A DNA stretch of 64,000 nt from Cribrihabitans marinus (GTDB lineage Bacteria; Pseudomonadota; Alphaproteobacteria; Rhodobacterales; Rhodobacteraceae): the NCBI RefSeq assembly GCF_900109035.1, contig NZ_FNYD01000012.1, positions 1 through 64,000 on the forward strand, given 5' to 3'. Position numbers and translations under genes: made by a program. Positions 34,972 through 44,993 of this stretch are shown here, in pieces. The first letter of the stretch is position 1. Each line of letters begins with the position of its first letter. Below the pieces are notes generated by a model. It was given only the letters and a program-made list of their open reading frames with translations, did no database searches and had not been told where the DNA came from.

Positions 34972-35737
34972 GCGCCTCGACCCGTTCCAGAATCCGTTCG
35001 ACCGGGGCCTGCGCGTAAAGCGACACGACCTGGCCGATGATGAAGAGTGTCGGCGCGCTCAGGCCCGCCTCGCGCACATCGGCGGCCACCCGGTCGAGCC
35101 GCGAGACCATGCGGCGCTCGGCGGCGGTGGTGGCGCGGCTGACCGCCAGAACCGGGGTCGCGCCCGGCAGTTTCTCGGTCATCAGGCCAACCGCGATCTG
35201 GCCGATATTGGCCACGCCCATGTAAACCACCAGCGTGGTTGCGGGATCGGCCAGGCGCTTCCAGTCGAGATCCAGCACCTGCCCCGCCTGGCGGTGGCCG
35301 GTGACATATTGTACGCCGGTGGCCAGCCCGCGATGGGTCAGCGGCACGCCGGTGGCGCAGCTTGCGCCCTGGGCGGCGGTGATGCCGGGGGCATAGTCGA
35401 CCACGATGCCGTGGGCCATCAGATGCGCGGCCTCTTCCGAGCCGCGCCCGAAGATCATCGGGTCGCCGCCCTTGAGCCGCGCGACCGTGTGGCCCGCGCG
35501 GGCCTCGGTCAGCAGAATGTCGTTGATGCGGTCCTGCGGGACCGTATGGCATTTCGGCGCCTTGCCGACCGCGATCCGCCGCGCGCCGGCAGGCGCCAGC
35601 GCCATGATCTCGGGCGAAACCAGCCGGTCGAAGACCACCACGTCGGCCGCTTCCAGCATCCGCAGCGCGCGCAGCGTCATCAGTTCGGGATCGCCCGGTC
35701 CGGCTCCGATCAGGTAGACTTGTCCCGGCTTGGTCAT
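34964..35737 (-). CDS. nirE: NirE, uroporphyrinogen-III C-methyltransferase
   Basis: 257 residues, the usual size of a stand-alone SUMT. Motifs are VYLIGAGPGDPELMTLRAL (P-loop-like start), VARLKGGDPMIFGRG and VVYMGVANI. It adds two methyl groups from SAM to uroporphyrinogen III to give precorrin-2, the first step towards sirohaem and haem d1. The placement between nirS and nirC identifies it as NirE rather than CobA or CysG. It starts 94 bp after the nirS stop, across a strong terminator, so its expression depends on read-through or a promoter of its own. Confidence 0.93.
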   Translation of the reverse strand: MTKPGQVYLIGAGPGDPELMTLRALRMLEAADVVVFDRLVSPEIMALAPAGARRIAVGKAPKCHTVPQDRINDILLTEARAGHTVARLKGGDPMIFGRGSEEAAHLMAHGIVVDYAPGITAAQGASCATGVPLTHRGLATGVQYVTGHRQAGQVLDLDWKRLADPATTLVVYMGVANIGQIAVGLMTEKLPGATPVLAVSRATTAAERRMVSRLDRVAADVREAGLSAPTLFIIGQVVSLYAQAPVERILERVEAHG

Positions 35738-35779
35738 GGCGTGTTCCGTCCTCTGGCTGGTTGGCTGGCGGTCAGGGGG

Positions 35780-35819
35780 AAAAAGGGGCGGGTTCCAAGA
35801 GACGCAGAGGAACCCGCCC
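35780..35819 (-). terminator. intrinsic terminator after nirS
   Basis: Perfect 11-bp stem: 35786-35796 (GGGCGGGTTCC) pairs with 35809-35819 (GGAACCCGCCC), 12-nt loop. In minus-strand reading it starts 12 bp past the nirS stop and is followed by a T5 tract (A5 at 35780-35784). It is the clearest Rho-independent terminator in the window. Confidence 0.85.
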
Positions 35820-35831
35820 GCCGGTCCGTCG

Positions 35832-37628
<1,797 letters not shown>

Positions 37629-37650
37629 TCATCGGGCCGGGCGCGCCGCC

Positions 37651-37664
37651 TTGACTTTCGTTAA
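37651..37664. promoter_or_regulatory. NNR/DNR box between nirS and nirI
   Basis: TTGACTTTCGTTAA, inverse TTAACGAAAGTCAA, fits the NNR/DNR consensus of denitrifiers. The centre is 71.5 bp from the nirS ATG and about 42 bp from the nirI ATG. An 18-nt block (CTTGACTTTCGTTAAGGC) recurs exactly before norC. Activation at -41.5 would put the nirS transcription start near 37616. Confidence 0.85.
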
Positions 37665-37699
37665 GGCCGTGCCCGGTGGCCGCGCGTAGCAGTTGATCC

Positions 37700-39730
37700 A
37701 TGCGCGCCGTGATCCTGAGAACCCTGTGCCTTGTGCTGCTGGCCCTGCCGCTCTCCGCGCAGGAGCGGCTGCCGGCCGCGCCCGGCATCGCCCCGGCCCG
37801 GCCCGACGCCGCGCTGGCCGCCGAGATGCTGGGCCTGGAGGGTCCGGTCATCGTCACCCGCGTTGCCGAGGCGCCGGCCCGATGGGCGGTGAGCGCGCCC
37901 AACGGCACTGCGCAGGGGGTGATCGGGTCGAGCTGGGAGATCGCGCGCACACTGGGCTATTCCGGCCGGCCCATCGACATGCTGGTGGCGGTCACGCCCG
38001 AGGCGCGCATCGCCGACGCCCGGCTGATGCGCCATGCCGAGCCGATCCTGACCCTGGGCCTTTCCGACGCCGACATCGCGCGATTCGTCGGCGGTTTCGC
38101 CGGGGTCGACCTGGCCGCACCCGAGCAATCCGCCGCGCTGGCCGAGGCCGGGGCGCCCGACATCATCTCGCGCGCCACCGTCACGACGGGGGTGATCCGC
38201 GACTCGGTTCTGCGGGTCGGGCGCGCGCTGGCCCTGGCGCAGGGCTATCTGGACGCGGGCCGGATCAACCGGGTCGGCTATGAGCGGAAAGACTGGCAGG
38301 CGCTGCTGGAGGAAGGCGCGGTGGGCCGGCTGCGGGTCACGATGGCGCAGGCCGCCGAGGCCATGCCCGAGGCCGCGCCGCCGCTGGAGCCCGGTGACGG
38401 CGCCTTCATCGAGCTCTTCGCCGCGGTGATCGACCCGCCCGCGATCGGGCGCAACATCCTGGGCCAGCAGGCCTATACCCGTGTGGTCGCGGCGTTGCCC
38501 GAGGGCAAGGTGGCGCTGTTCGTCGCCTCGCGCGGGCTCTATTCCCATCGCGGCATGGCCTGGCGGCGCTCGGGCCTCTTCGACCGGCTGGCGCTGGTGC
38601 AGGGCGGCGCGCGCTATCCGGTGCTGAGCCAGGGCTATATCCGCATCGACAAGCTGCCCGCCGGCCTGCCCGAGTTCAAGGAGCGCAGCCTGTTCCAGGT
38701 CGGCGGCGAGGGGTTCGACCCGGCCGCGCCCTTCACGCTGGAGCTGACCGCCACGCGCGGACCCGCGCAGATGGTGCGCGGCCTCGACTATGCCCTGCCC
38801 GAGGCCTATCAGAACACGCCGCCGGCCGAGCCCGCGCCGCTCTGGCGCGAGACCTGGGAGCGGCGCAAATGGGCGGTGATCGGGGTGGCCACGATGCAGG
38901 GCGTGCTGACGCTGATCCTGCTGGCACAGGAATGGATCGTGCGCCGGCCCCGGCTGTGGCGCGGGCTGCGCCTGTCCTTCCTGACCGTCACGCTGGTCTG
39001 GCTGGGCTGGGGCATCAACGGGCAGCTCTCGGTGGTGCAGGTAGTGGCCTTCGTGCAATCGCTGCTGAGCGGCTTCCGGTGGGAGACCTTCCTGATCGAG
39101 CCGGTGATCTTCACCCTCTGGGCCGGGGTGGCGCTGGGGCTGCTGTTCTGGGGCCGCGGCGTGTTCTGCGGCTGGCTGTGCCCCTTCGGCGCGCTGCAGG
39201 AGCTGACCAACCAGATCGCGCAGCGCCTGGGCGTGCGCCAGATCGCCGTGCCGCAACCGCTGCATGAACGGCTGTGGATCATCAAATACACGCTGTTCCT
39301 GGCCATCCTCGCGCTCAGCTTCTACTCGATGCAGGATGCGCTGGTGCTGGCCGAGGTCGAGCCCTTCAAGACCGCGATCTCGATGCGGATGATGCGCGCC
39401 TGGCCCTTCGTCCTCTTCGTGCTGGCGCTGCTGGCGGCGGGGCTGTTCATCGAGCGGTTCTATTGCCGCTATCTCTGCCCGCTGGGCGCGGCGCTGGCGA
39501 TTCCGGCCAAGCTCAAGATCTTCGACTGGATGCGCCGGCGTCCGCAATGCGGGCGCGAATGCCGGCTGTGCGAGCCGAAATGCACCGTCGGCGCCATCGA
39601 CCCGCTGGGCCGGATCAACCCCAATGAATGCGTTCTCTGCCTGCGCTGTCAGGTGATCTATTTCGACCCCAACACCTGCCCGACGCTGAAACGCCGCGCC
39701 CGGGCGGGCCAAGCGAAAGCTGCGACATGA
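37700..39730 (+). CDS. nirI: NirI, NosR-like membrane flavo/iron-sulfur protein
   Basis: 676 residues. A signal sequence (about 1-20) is followed by a periplasmic FMN-binding domain (to about 380) with the flavinylation-type motif SRATVTTG. About six membrane helices follow, with two CP motifs (FCGWLCPFGALQE and FYCRYLCPLG). The cytoplasmic end has two ferredoxin-type 4Fe-4S sites (CGRECRLCEPKC and CVLCLRCQ). It is a paralogue of NosR; placement divergent from nirS identifies NirI, which in Paracoccus is needed for nirS expression or activity. No ribosome site is seen before the ATG. Confidence 0.92.
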   Translation: MRAVILRTLCLVLLALPLSAQERLPAAPGIAPARPDAALAAEMLGLEGPVIVTRVAEAPARWAVSAPNGTAQGVIGSSWEIARTLGYSGRPIDMLVAVTPEARIADARLMRHAEPILTLGLSDADIARFVGGFAGVDLAAPEQSAALAEAGAPDIISRATVTTGVIRDSVLRVGRALALAQGYLDAGRINRVGYERKDWQALLEEGAVGRLRVTMAQAAEAMPEAAPPLEPGDGAFIELFAAVIDPPAIGRNILGQQAYTRVVAALPEGKVALFVASRGLYSHRGMAWRRSGLFDRLALVQGGARYPVLSQGYIRIDKLPAGLPEFKERSLFQVGGEGFDPAAPFTLELTATRGPAQMVRGLDYALPEAYQNTPPAEPAPLWRETWERRKWAVIGVATMQGVLTLILLAQEWIVRRPRLWRGLRLSFLTVTLVWLGWGINGQLSVVQVVAFVQSLLSGFRWETFLIEPVIFTLWAGVALGLLFWGRGVFCGWLCPFGALQELTNQIAQRLGVRQIAVPQPLHERLWIIKYTLFLAILALSFYSMQDALVLAEVEPFKTAISMRMMRAWPFVLFVLALLAAGLFIERFYCRYLCPLGAALAIPAKLKIFDWMRRRPQCGRECRLCEPKCTVGAIDPLGRINPNECVLCLRCQVIYFDPNTCPTLKRRARAGQAKAAT

Positions 39731-40899
39731 CCGCCCTGACCCGGATCTTCACCGAAGGTTTCCGCATCTTCTTTCTCGCCGCCGGCCTGTTCGGCGTCTT
39801 CGCCATCGCGGTCTGGAGCCTGGACCTGGCCGGGCTGGCCGACGCGCCGGGCCGCTCGGTCTCGCCGCTGGGGTGGCACGCGCATGAGATGGTGTTCGGC
39901 TATGCCACCGCCGCGATCGGCGGGTTCTTCCTGACCGCGGTGCCGAACTGGACGGGCGCGCCAGGGGCGCGGCAGGGCTATATCGCGCTGGCCGCCGGGC
40001 TGTGGCTGGCCGGGCGTATCGCGGTCTGGTATGCCGGCGCGCTGCCGCCGGTCTGGGTGGCGGTGCTGGACCTGGCCTTCATTCCGGTGCTGTCGCTGAA
40101 ACTGCTCAGCCAGCTGGTCAAGCGCCCCAAGCCGCAGAACATGATGTTCCTGCTGTTTCTCGGGCTGATCTGGGCCGCCAACCTGATGGTGCACCTGGAC
40201 TGGATCGGGGCCGCCTGGGGCGATGCCGGGACCGGGCTGCGCGCCGGGCTGCTGGCGGTCTGCGCGATGATCTCGGTGCTGGGCGGGCGGGTGACGCCGG
40301 CCTTCACGCGCAACGCGATGAAGCGCGAGGGCGTGGACGAGGCGCGCTGGCCGGTCAGCGACGCGCGGCTGGAGAAAGCCGCGCTGATCCTGTCGCTGGC
40401 GCTGCCGCTGCTGGTGCTGCTGCCGGTCGCGCCAGTCGTGACCGCTGCGGTGGCGCTGGTCTTCGGCTTGGCCCAGATCGCCCGGCTGGCGCGCTGGCGC
40501 TGGCGCTGGTGCCTGACCCGGCCGATTCTGCTGGCGCTGCATATGGGGCTTGCGATGCTGGCCGCCGGGCTGGTCCTGTGGGGGCTGGCCGGGCTTGGCC
40601 TGGGCTCCGAGGTGGCGGCGCTGCACGTGCTGGGCATCGGCGCGGTGGGCGGCATGACGCTCGCGGTGATGAGCCGCGCCGTGCTGGGACATTCCGGCCG
40701 CGACCTGGTGGCACCGGGGCCGGTGGCGGCGGGCTATGCGATGATCGCCTGCGCCGGGCTGCTGCGCTGGGTCGCGGGCACGGTGCCGACCCTGTGGCTG
40801 GCGGGCTCGCTGATGGCGGGGCTGCTCTGGGTGCTGGCCTTCGGCCTCTTCGTCGCTGCGCTCTGGCCCGCACTCACCGGGCCGAGGGTGGCGGGGTAG
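39727..40899 (+). CDS. nnrS: NnrS family haem-copper membrane protein
   Basis: 390 residues with about 12 hydrophobic segments. Features of NnrS are RIFFLAAGLFGVFAIAVW at the start, WHAHEMVFGYATAAIGGFFLTAVPNWTG and GGRVTPAFTRNA. NnrS proteins help cells resist NO and nitrosative stress and are usually under NNR control. It overlaps nirI by 4 bp (ATGA), so the two are coupled. The long reading starting at 39628 is rejected in favour of this overlap. Confidence 0.93.
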   Translation: MTALTRIFTEGFRIFFLAAGLFGVFAIAVWSLDLAGLADAPGRSVSPLGWHAHEMVFGYATAAIGGFFLTAVPNWTGAPGARQGYIALAAGLWLAGRIAVWYAGALPPVWVAVLDLAFIPVLSLKLLSQLVKRPKPQNMMFLLFLGLIWAANLMVHLDWIGAAWGDAGTGLRAGLLAVCAMISVLGGRVTPAFTRNAMKREGVDEARWPVSDARLEKAALILSLALPLLVLLPVAPVVTAAVALVFGLAQIARLARWRWRWCLTRPILLALHMGLAMLAAGLVLWGLAGLGLGSEVAALHVLGIGAVGGMTLAVMSRAVLGHSGRDLVAPGPVAAGYAMIACAGLLRWVAGTVPTLWLAGSLMAGLLWVLAFGLFVAALWPALTGPRVAG

Positions 40900-40978
40900 G
40901 GCGGATGCGGGCGGCGGGTTCGAGGCCAAGTTGCAGGATTTCTGCAATGCAGCCCAGGTCAACTCACGAAAAGGTTGC

Positions 40979-41009
40979 TTGACCCTCCCGTTGCCGGAAG
41001 TTCTAGCAT
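40979..41009 (+). promoter_or_regulatory. MerR-family promoter with 19-bp spacer
   Basis: TTGACC (40979-40984), a 19-bp spacer and TAGCAT (41004-41009). The long spacer holds an imperfect dyad ACCCTCC-N7-GGAAGTT (5 of 7 pairs), close to the CueR/HmrR-type ACCTTCC-N7-GGAAGGT. The distance to the next ATG (41060) is 50 bp. MerR proteins activate such overspaced promoters by twisting DNA. No merR-like gene is in the window. Confidence 0.7.
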
Positions 41010-41059
41010 CAAGCTTCTAGGTGAATGAATTTAAAGGCACCTTGATTTCAAAGGCACCT

Positions 41060-41725
41060 ATGGAGATCACTTATCAAACCCTGCTGCTTGCATTCGGCCT
41101 CGGGCTACTTGGCTTTATAGAACCCTGCACTATCGGCGCACACATGCTGTTTCTGGGAGGCCAGAGAGTCCGCCCGATGGGTCAGCGGATCAGCGCAGCT
41201 TTCATCTTTCTATCAGCCCGGCTCGTCGTGATGGGTGGATTTGGTGGCTTGATCGTCGTTCTGGGCCAGGGCCTTATCGAGGTTCAGACCGGTGCGTGGC
41301 TAGCTTTCGGTGCAATTTATCTTGGCCTTGGGTCTGCGATATTAGCGGGATGGGACAAAATAATGCGCCACCGCATCGGGTTGGCCCCCGAACGATGGAA
41401 GGTTGCCTCCAACCCGCTGCTTCAGGGGTTGGCGTTCGGCCTGAACATTCCCGCCTGCGCCGCACCAGTCCTTTTCGGGCTTATCGGTACAGCGACCGTC
41501 AGCGGGTCGGCCACGACCGGTTTTCTGATGATGGGGGTCTTCGCGCTGGCGCTGTCACTTCCACTCCTGCCGCTCTCCGTCGTACCCCGCCTCGCCCGGC
41601 CCCTTGACCGGCTTGCGGACTGGCTGCGGCCGCGTCGCTGGCTGCTGGGCATGATTTTCATCGGGCTGGGCTGGTCGGTTTGGTTTGGCCTCTTCGTGGA
41701 ACCCGTGGACTGGAGTGGGACGTGA
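41060..41725 (+). CDS. CcdA/DsbD-like thiol-electron transporter
   Basis: 221 residues with six hydrophobic segments. The two conserved membrane cysteines of the CcdA/DsbD-beta type are C23 (GFIEPCTIGAH) and C133 (NIPACAAPVLFG). Such proteins carry reducing power from cytoplasmic thioredoxin to the periplasm. The start at 41060 has AAGG upstream; an earlier ATG at 41021 lies close to the predicted transcription start and is less likely. It follows a MerR-type promoter, so a metal-stress role is inferred. Codon and base use is less GC-biased than in the flanking nnrS and nor genes. Confidence 0.82.
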   Translation: MEITYQTLLLAFGLGLLGFIEPCTIGAHMLFLGGQRVRPMGQRISAAFIFLSARLVVMGGFGGLIVVLGQGLIEVQTGAWLAFGAIYLGLGSAILAGWDKIMRHRIGLAPERWKVASNPLLQGLAFGLNIPACAAPVLFGLIGTATVSGSATTGFLMMGVFALALSLPLLPLSVVPRLARPLDRLADWLRPRRWLLGMIFIGLGWSVWFGLFVEPVDWSGT

Positions 41726-42960
41726 CCCCCCGTCGCCGCTTCTGGCACGTCGCGGGCGCAGGTACCGCATTCCAGGCTGGTTCGGCGGCGGTGGACAGCG
41801 CAACCGTGATGTCGGCGCTGGTATTTCAACTGACGGGCAGCGCCGTCGCCGTGGGAGCCGTTTCGACGATCCTGCGGCTCGGCTGGCTTCTCCCGCAACT
41901 TTTCGTTGGCTACTTCGCCGGTCGTGGTGCGTCCTCCATGCCGTTCTATGTCCTCGGCGCGTTTGGACGAACGGCGGCCATTGCCATGCTCGCAATCGCC
42001 CTCTGGGTCGGCGCGACTCTCGGCTGGAGCTACGCCGCGCTCGGTGCGGTGACACTTGTGCTGTGGGTGCTTTACGCGTTCCTCAGCGGGATCGTCGGCG
42101 TTCCCTACAACGACATCGTCGCCCGGTCGGTTCCGTCTGACCGCCGGAGCCGGATGCTTTCAATCCGCTTCTTCGGGGGAGGGGTCGTTGCCCTTCTTGT
42201 CGCCGCGCTGGCGGACAAACTGCTCCGGACGCTCGATTTCCCGATCTCCTATGCCGCGGTGCTGGGGATCGCGGCGTGCCTGATGTTGGTCTCGTCCTTC
42301 ATCTTCACTGCGATGGGAGAGCCGGAACAGACGACGCCTGCCAAAGCGGCCACAAGTTTCACCGCCTATCTGCGTGAGGGGGCTGTGACGTTTCGAGACG
42401 ATCCGGTGTTCCGCCGTTTCGTCTTTGCGCAATGGTGCGGCGGCGCGGTTCTTATTGCCGCTCCGTTCTTTATCGTCGCGGCCAACGGGCTTGGCGTTGG
42501 TTTGGAAAACGTGGCGCTTTTGCTCGGTGCCCAGACCGTCGGGGCGCTTGCGGGAAATCCGCTATGGGGCTGGTGGGGCGATAGCCGGGGCAAATTGAGC
42601 CTTATGCGCGGGATCGCCATTGCCCGCACGGCTCCGCAAATTGCACTTCTGGTTCTTCTGCTGATACCCGTGCCGCCAGAGGCAGCCATGCCGGTTCTGC
42701 TCGCCGTATTCTTCGTTCTGGGCGCCTTGGCGAATGGCTTGACGATTGCGGTCATCGGTCTGCTGATGGAGATATCGCCGGACGACCGACGCCCTGCCTA
42801 TAGCGGGTATTTCAACGCGCTGACTGCACCCGCTTTCGTTCTGCCGCTTGTCGGCGGTTTGGCCGTCGCCGCCTCGGGTACATGGATCGTATTTGCGGCT
42901 GCGCTAGCTGCCGCAATTGGTCAAGCCACGTTTCTCGCGCGCATCGACCCAAGAGAATGA
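41722..42960 (+). CDS. MFS transporter, unknown substrate
   Basis: 412 residues from a GTG start that overlaps the stop of the previous gene (GTGA). About 12 hydrophobic segments; the loop between helices 4 and 5 carries VPYNDIVARSVPSDRRSRML, a pattern seen in MFS_1/MFS_3-type permeases. It is co-transcribed with the CcdA-like gene behind a MerR-type promoter, so export of a metal complex or a metal-linked small molecule is possible. GC bias is lower than in neighbours, suggesting transfer of the pair. Confidence 0.82.
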   Translation: MTPRRRFWHVAGAGTAFQAGSAAVDSATVMSALVFQLTGSAVAVGAVSTILRLGWLLPQLFVGYFAGRGASSMPFYVLGAFGRTAAIAMLAIALWVGATLGWSYAALGAVTLVLWVLYAFLSGIVGVPYNDIVARSVPSDRRSRMLSIRFFGGGVVALLVAALADKLLRTLDFPISYAAVLGIAACLMLVSSFIFTAMGEPEQTTPAKAATSFTAYLREGAVTFRDDPVFRRFVFAQWCGGAVLIAAPFFIVAANGLGVGLENVALLLGAQTVGALAGNPLWGWWGDSRGKLSLMRGIAIARTAPQIALLVLLLIPVPPEAAMPVLLAVFFVLGALANGLTIAVIGLLMEISPDDRRPAYSGYFNALTAPAFVLPLVGGLAVAASGTWIVFAAALAAAIGQATFLARIDPRE

Positions 42961-43079
42961 AGGAGATGGACGAGGCTGCTCGGCCATCCGGATGAAAAGC
43001 GGACACTCGGCCAAAGTCTGGAAAGCCCGCCGAACCGCCCTTCGCCGCCTGGGCTAGCGCCACACCATTTCCGGCAAAC

Positions 43080-43093
43080 TTGACTTTCGTTAA
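43080..43093. promoter_or_regulatory. NNR/DNR box before norC
   Basis: TTGACTTTCGTTAA, identical to the box between nirS and nirI, with 63 bp between its end and the norC ATG (64 bp for nirS). A -10-like CATACC lies about 33 bp past the centre. Strong prediction of NNR/DNR activation at -41.5. Confidence 0.85.
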
Positions 43094-43156
43094 GGCGCCC
43101 CGTCCGGCCAGCCCGCATACCTGAGCGCACCATCAAGCGGCGCAAAGGAGAGCGCG

Positions 43157-43609
43157 ATGCGCGAAGTCATGACCAAGGCCATGGCCCGCAACATTTTCTA
43201 TGGCGGGTCATTGTTCTTCATCCTCATCTTTCTGGGCCTCTCGGCCCATTCACACCTCTATATCGTCAACACCTCGACCAATTCCGAGACGCTGACCGAG
43301 AGCGTCAAGTCCGGCAAGCACCTGTGGGAGAAGCACGGCTGCGTGAACTGCCACTCGATCCTGGGCGAGGGCGCCTATTTCGCCCCCGAGGTCGGCAACG
43401 TGATGACCCGCTGGGGCGTCCTGGACGATCCCGAAGGCGCGTTCGAGATGCTCAAGGGCTGGATGGAGGCGCAACCCACCGGCATCGAGGGGCGCCGCCA
43501 GATGCCGAATTTCAACCTGAGCGACGAAGAGATCCGGAACCTGACCGATTTCCTGATCTGGACCGACAATATCGACGCGCAGGACTGGCCGCCGAACGAC
43601 GCCGGCTAA
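43157..43609 (+). CDS. norC: NorC, cytochrome c subunit of nitric oxide reductase
   Basis: 150 residues. AAAGGAGAG precedes the ATG. A single N-terminal membrane anchor (about 12-32) is followed by a periplasmic cytochrome c domain with CVNCH (C62, C65, H66) and a Met-rich end RRQMPNFNLSDEE giving the axial Met. NorC passes electrons from cytochrome c or pseudoazurin to NorB. norB starts 13 bp later. Confidence 0.97.
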   Translation: MREVMTKAMARNIFYGGSLFFILIFLGLSAHSHLYIVNTSTNSETLTESVKSGKHLWEKHGCVNCHSILGEGAYFAPEVGNVMTRWGVLDDPEGAFEMLKGWMEAQPTGIEGRRQMPNFNLSDEEIRNLTDFLIWTDNIDAQDWPPNDAG

Positions 43610-43622
43610 GGAGGGACAAGAC

Positions 43623-44987
43623 ATGAAATACCAATCGCAGAAAATCGCGCTGGCCTATTTCGCCGTGGCCATGGCGCTCTTTGCGGTGCAGGTGCTGATG
43701 GGGCTGCTGGCGGGCTGGATCTATGTCTCGCCCAACTTCCTGTCGGAGCTGCTGCCGTTCAACATCGTGCGGATGCTGCACTCCAACGCCCTGATCGTCT
43801 GGCTGATCACCGGCTTCTTCGGCGCCGCCTATTTCCTCATCCCCGAGGAATCCGAACGCGAGATCCACTCGCCCACCCTGGCCTATGTGCAGCTGGCGAT
43901 CCTGGTGGTTGGCACGCTGGGCGCGGTGCTGACCTATGCCTTCAACCTGTTCGAGGGCAACTGGCTCTTGGGCAAGGAGGGGCGCGAGTTCCTGGAACAG
44001 CCCAAATGGGTCAAGGCCGGCATCGTCGTGGCGGCGTTGATGTTCCTCTACAACGTCTCGATGACGGTACTGAAAGGCAAGAAGACCGCGATCACCAACA
44101 TCCTGCTGCTGGGCCTCTGGGGTCTGGCGCTGCTGTTCCTGTTCGCCTTCTACAACCCCGCCAACCTGAGCCTGGACAAGATGTACTGGTGGTATGTCGT
44201 GCACCTGTGGGTCGAAGGCGTGTGGGAGCTGATCATGGCCTCGATCCTGGCCTATCTGATGCTCAAGCTGACCGGCGTGGACCGCGAGGTGGTCGAGAAA
44301 TGGCTCTATGTCATCGTCGCCGCAGCGCTGTTCTCGGGCATCCTGGGCACCGGCCACCACTATTACTGGATCGGCGCGCCCGGCTACTGGCAGTGGATCG
44401 GCTCGATCTTCTCCAGCCTCGAGGTGATCCCGTTCTTCGCGATGATGGCCTTTGCCTTCGTCATGGTCTGGAAGGGCCGCCGCGACCATCCCAACAAGGC
44501 CGCGCTTCTGTGGTCGCTGGGCTGTGCCACGCTGGCCTTCTTCGGCGCCGGCGTCTGGGGCTTCCTGCACACGCTGCACGGGGTGAACTACTATACCCAC
44601 GGCACCCAGATCACCGCCGCGCACGGGCACCTGGCCTTCTTCGGCGCCTATGTGGCCCTGAACCTGGCGATCTTCAGCTATGCGATGCCGATCCTGAAAG
44701 GGCGCGATCCCTATAACCAGGTGATGAACATGGGCTCGTTCTGGCTGATGTCCGGGGGCATGGCGTTCATGACCTTCGTGCTGACCTTTGCCGGCACGGT
44801 GCAGACGCACCTGCAGCGGGTGTTGGGCGACTATTACATGGACGTGCAGGACCAGCTGGCAGTGTTCTACTGGATGCGCTTCGGCGCCGGTGTTGCCGTG
44901 GTGATCGGCGCGCTGGTGTTCATCTATGCCATGTGGGTGCCGCGGCGCGAGGTCATCTCGACCGACGCAACCCAACCCGCGGAGTGA
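43623..44987 (+). CDS. norB: NorB, catalytic subunit of cytochrome c-dependent nitric oxide reductase
   Basis: 454 residues with 12 membrane helices of the haem-copper oxidase superfamily. Ligand motifs include RMLHSNALIVW, HLWVEGVWE (FeB His and the conserved Glu), GTGHHYYWIG (two FeB His) and HTLHGVNYYTHGTQITAAHGH. It reduces 2 NO to N2O at a haem b3/FeB centre. The absence of an N-terminal quinol-oxidising extension marks it as the cNor type, agreeing with the norC partner. Confidence 0.97.
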   Translation: MKYQSQKIALAYFAVAMALFAVQVLMGLLAGWIYVSPNFLSELLPFNIVRMLHSNALIVWLITGFFGAAYFLIPEESEREIHSPTLAYVQLAILVVGTLGAVLTYAFNLFEGNWLLGKEGREFLEQPKWVKAGIVVAALMFLYNVSMTVLKGKKTAITNILLLGLWGLALLFLFAFYNPANLSLDKMYWWYVVHLWVEGVWELIMASILAYLMLKLTGVDREVVEKWLYVIVAAALFSGILGTGHHYYWIGAPGYWQWIGSIFSSLEVIPFFAMMAFAFVMVWKGRRDHPNKAALLWSLGCATLAFFGAGVWGFLHTLHGVNYYTHGTQITAAHGHLAFFGAYVALNLAIFSYAMPILKGRDPYNQVMNMGSFWLMSGGMAFMTFVLTFAGTVQTHLQRVLGDYYMDVQDQLAVFYWMRFGAGVAVVIGALVFIYAMWVPRREVISTDATQPAE

Positions 44988-44993
44988 CCCGAG

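Noticed and set aside
37700-39730. Second nosR
   Set aside because: Strong similarity to NosR, but divergence from nirS, linkage to nnrS and distance from nosZ identify nirI.
40931-40947. Terminator TTGCAG-GATTT-CTGCAA after nnrS
   Set aside because: Only a 6-bp stem with no T-tract; too weak to call.
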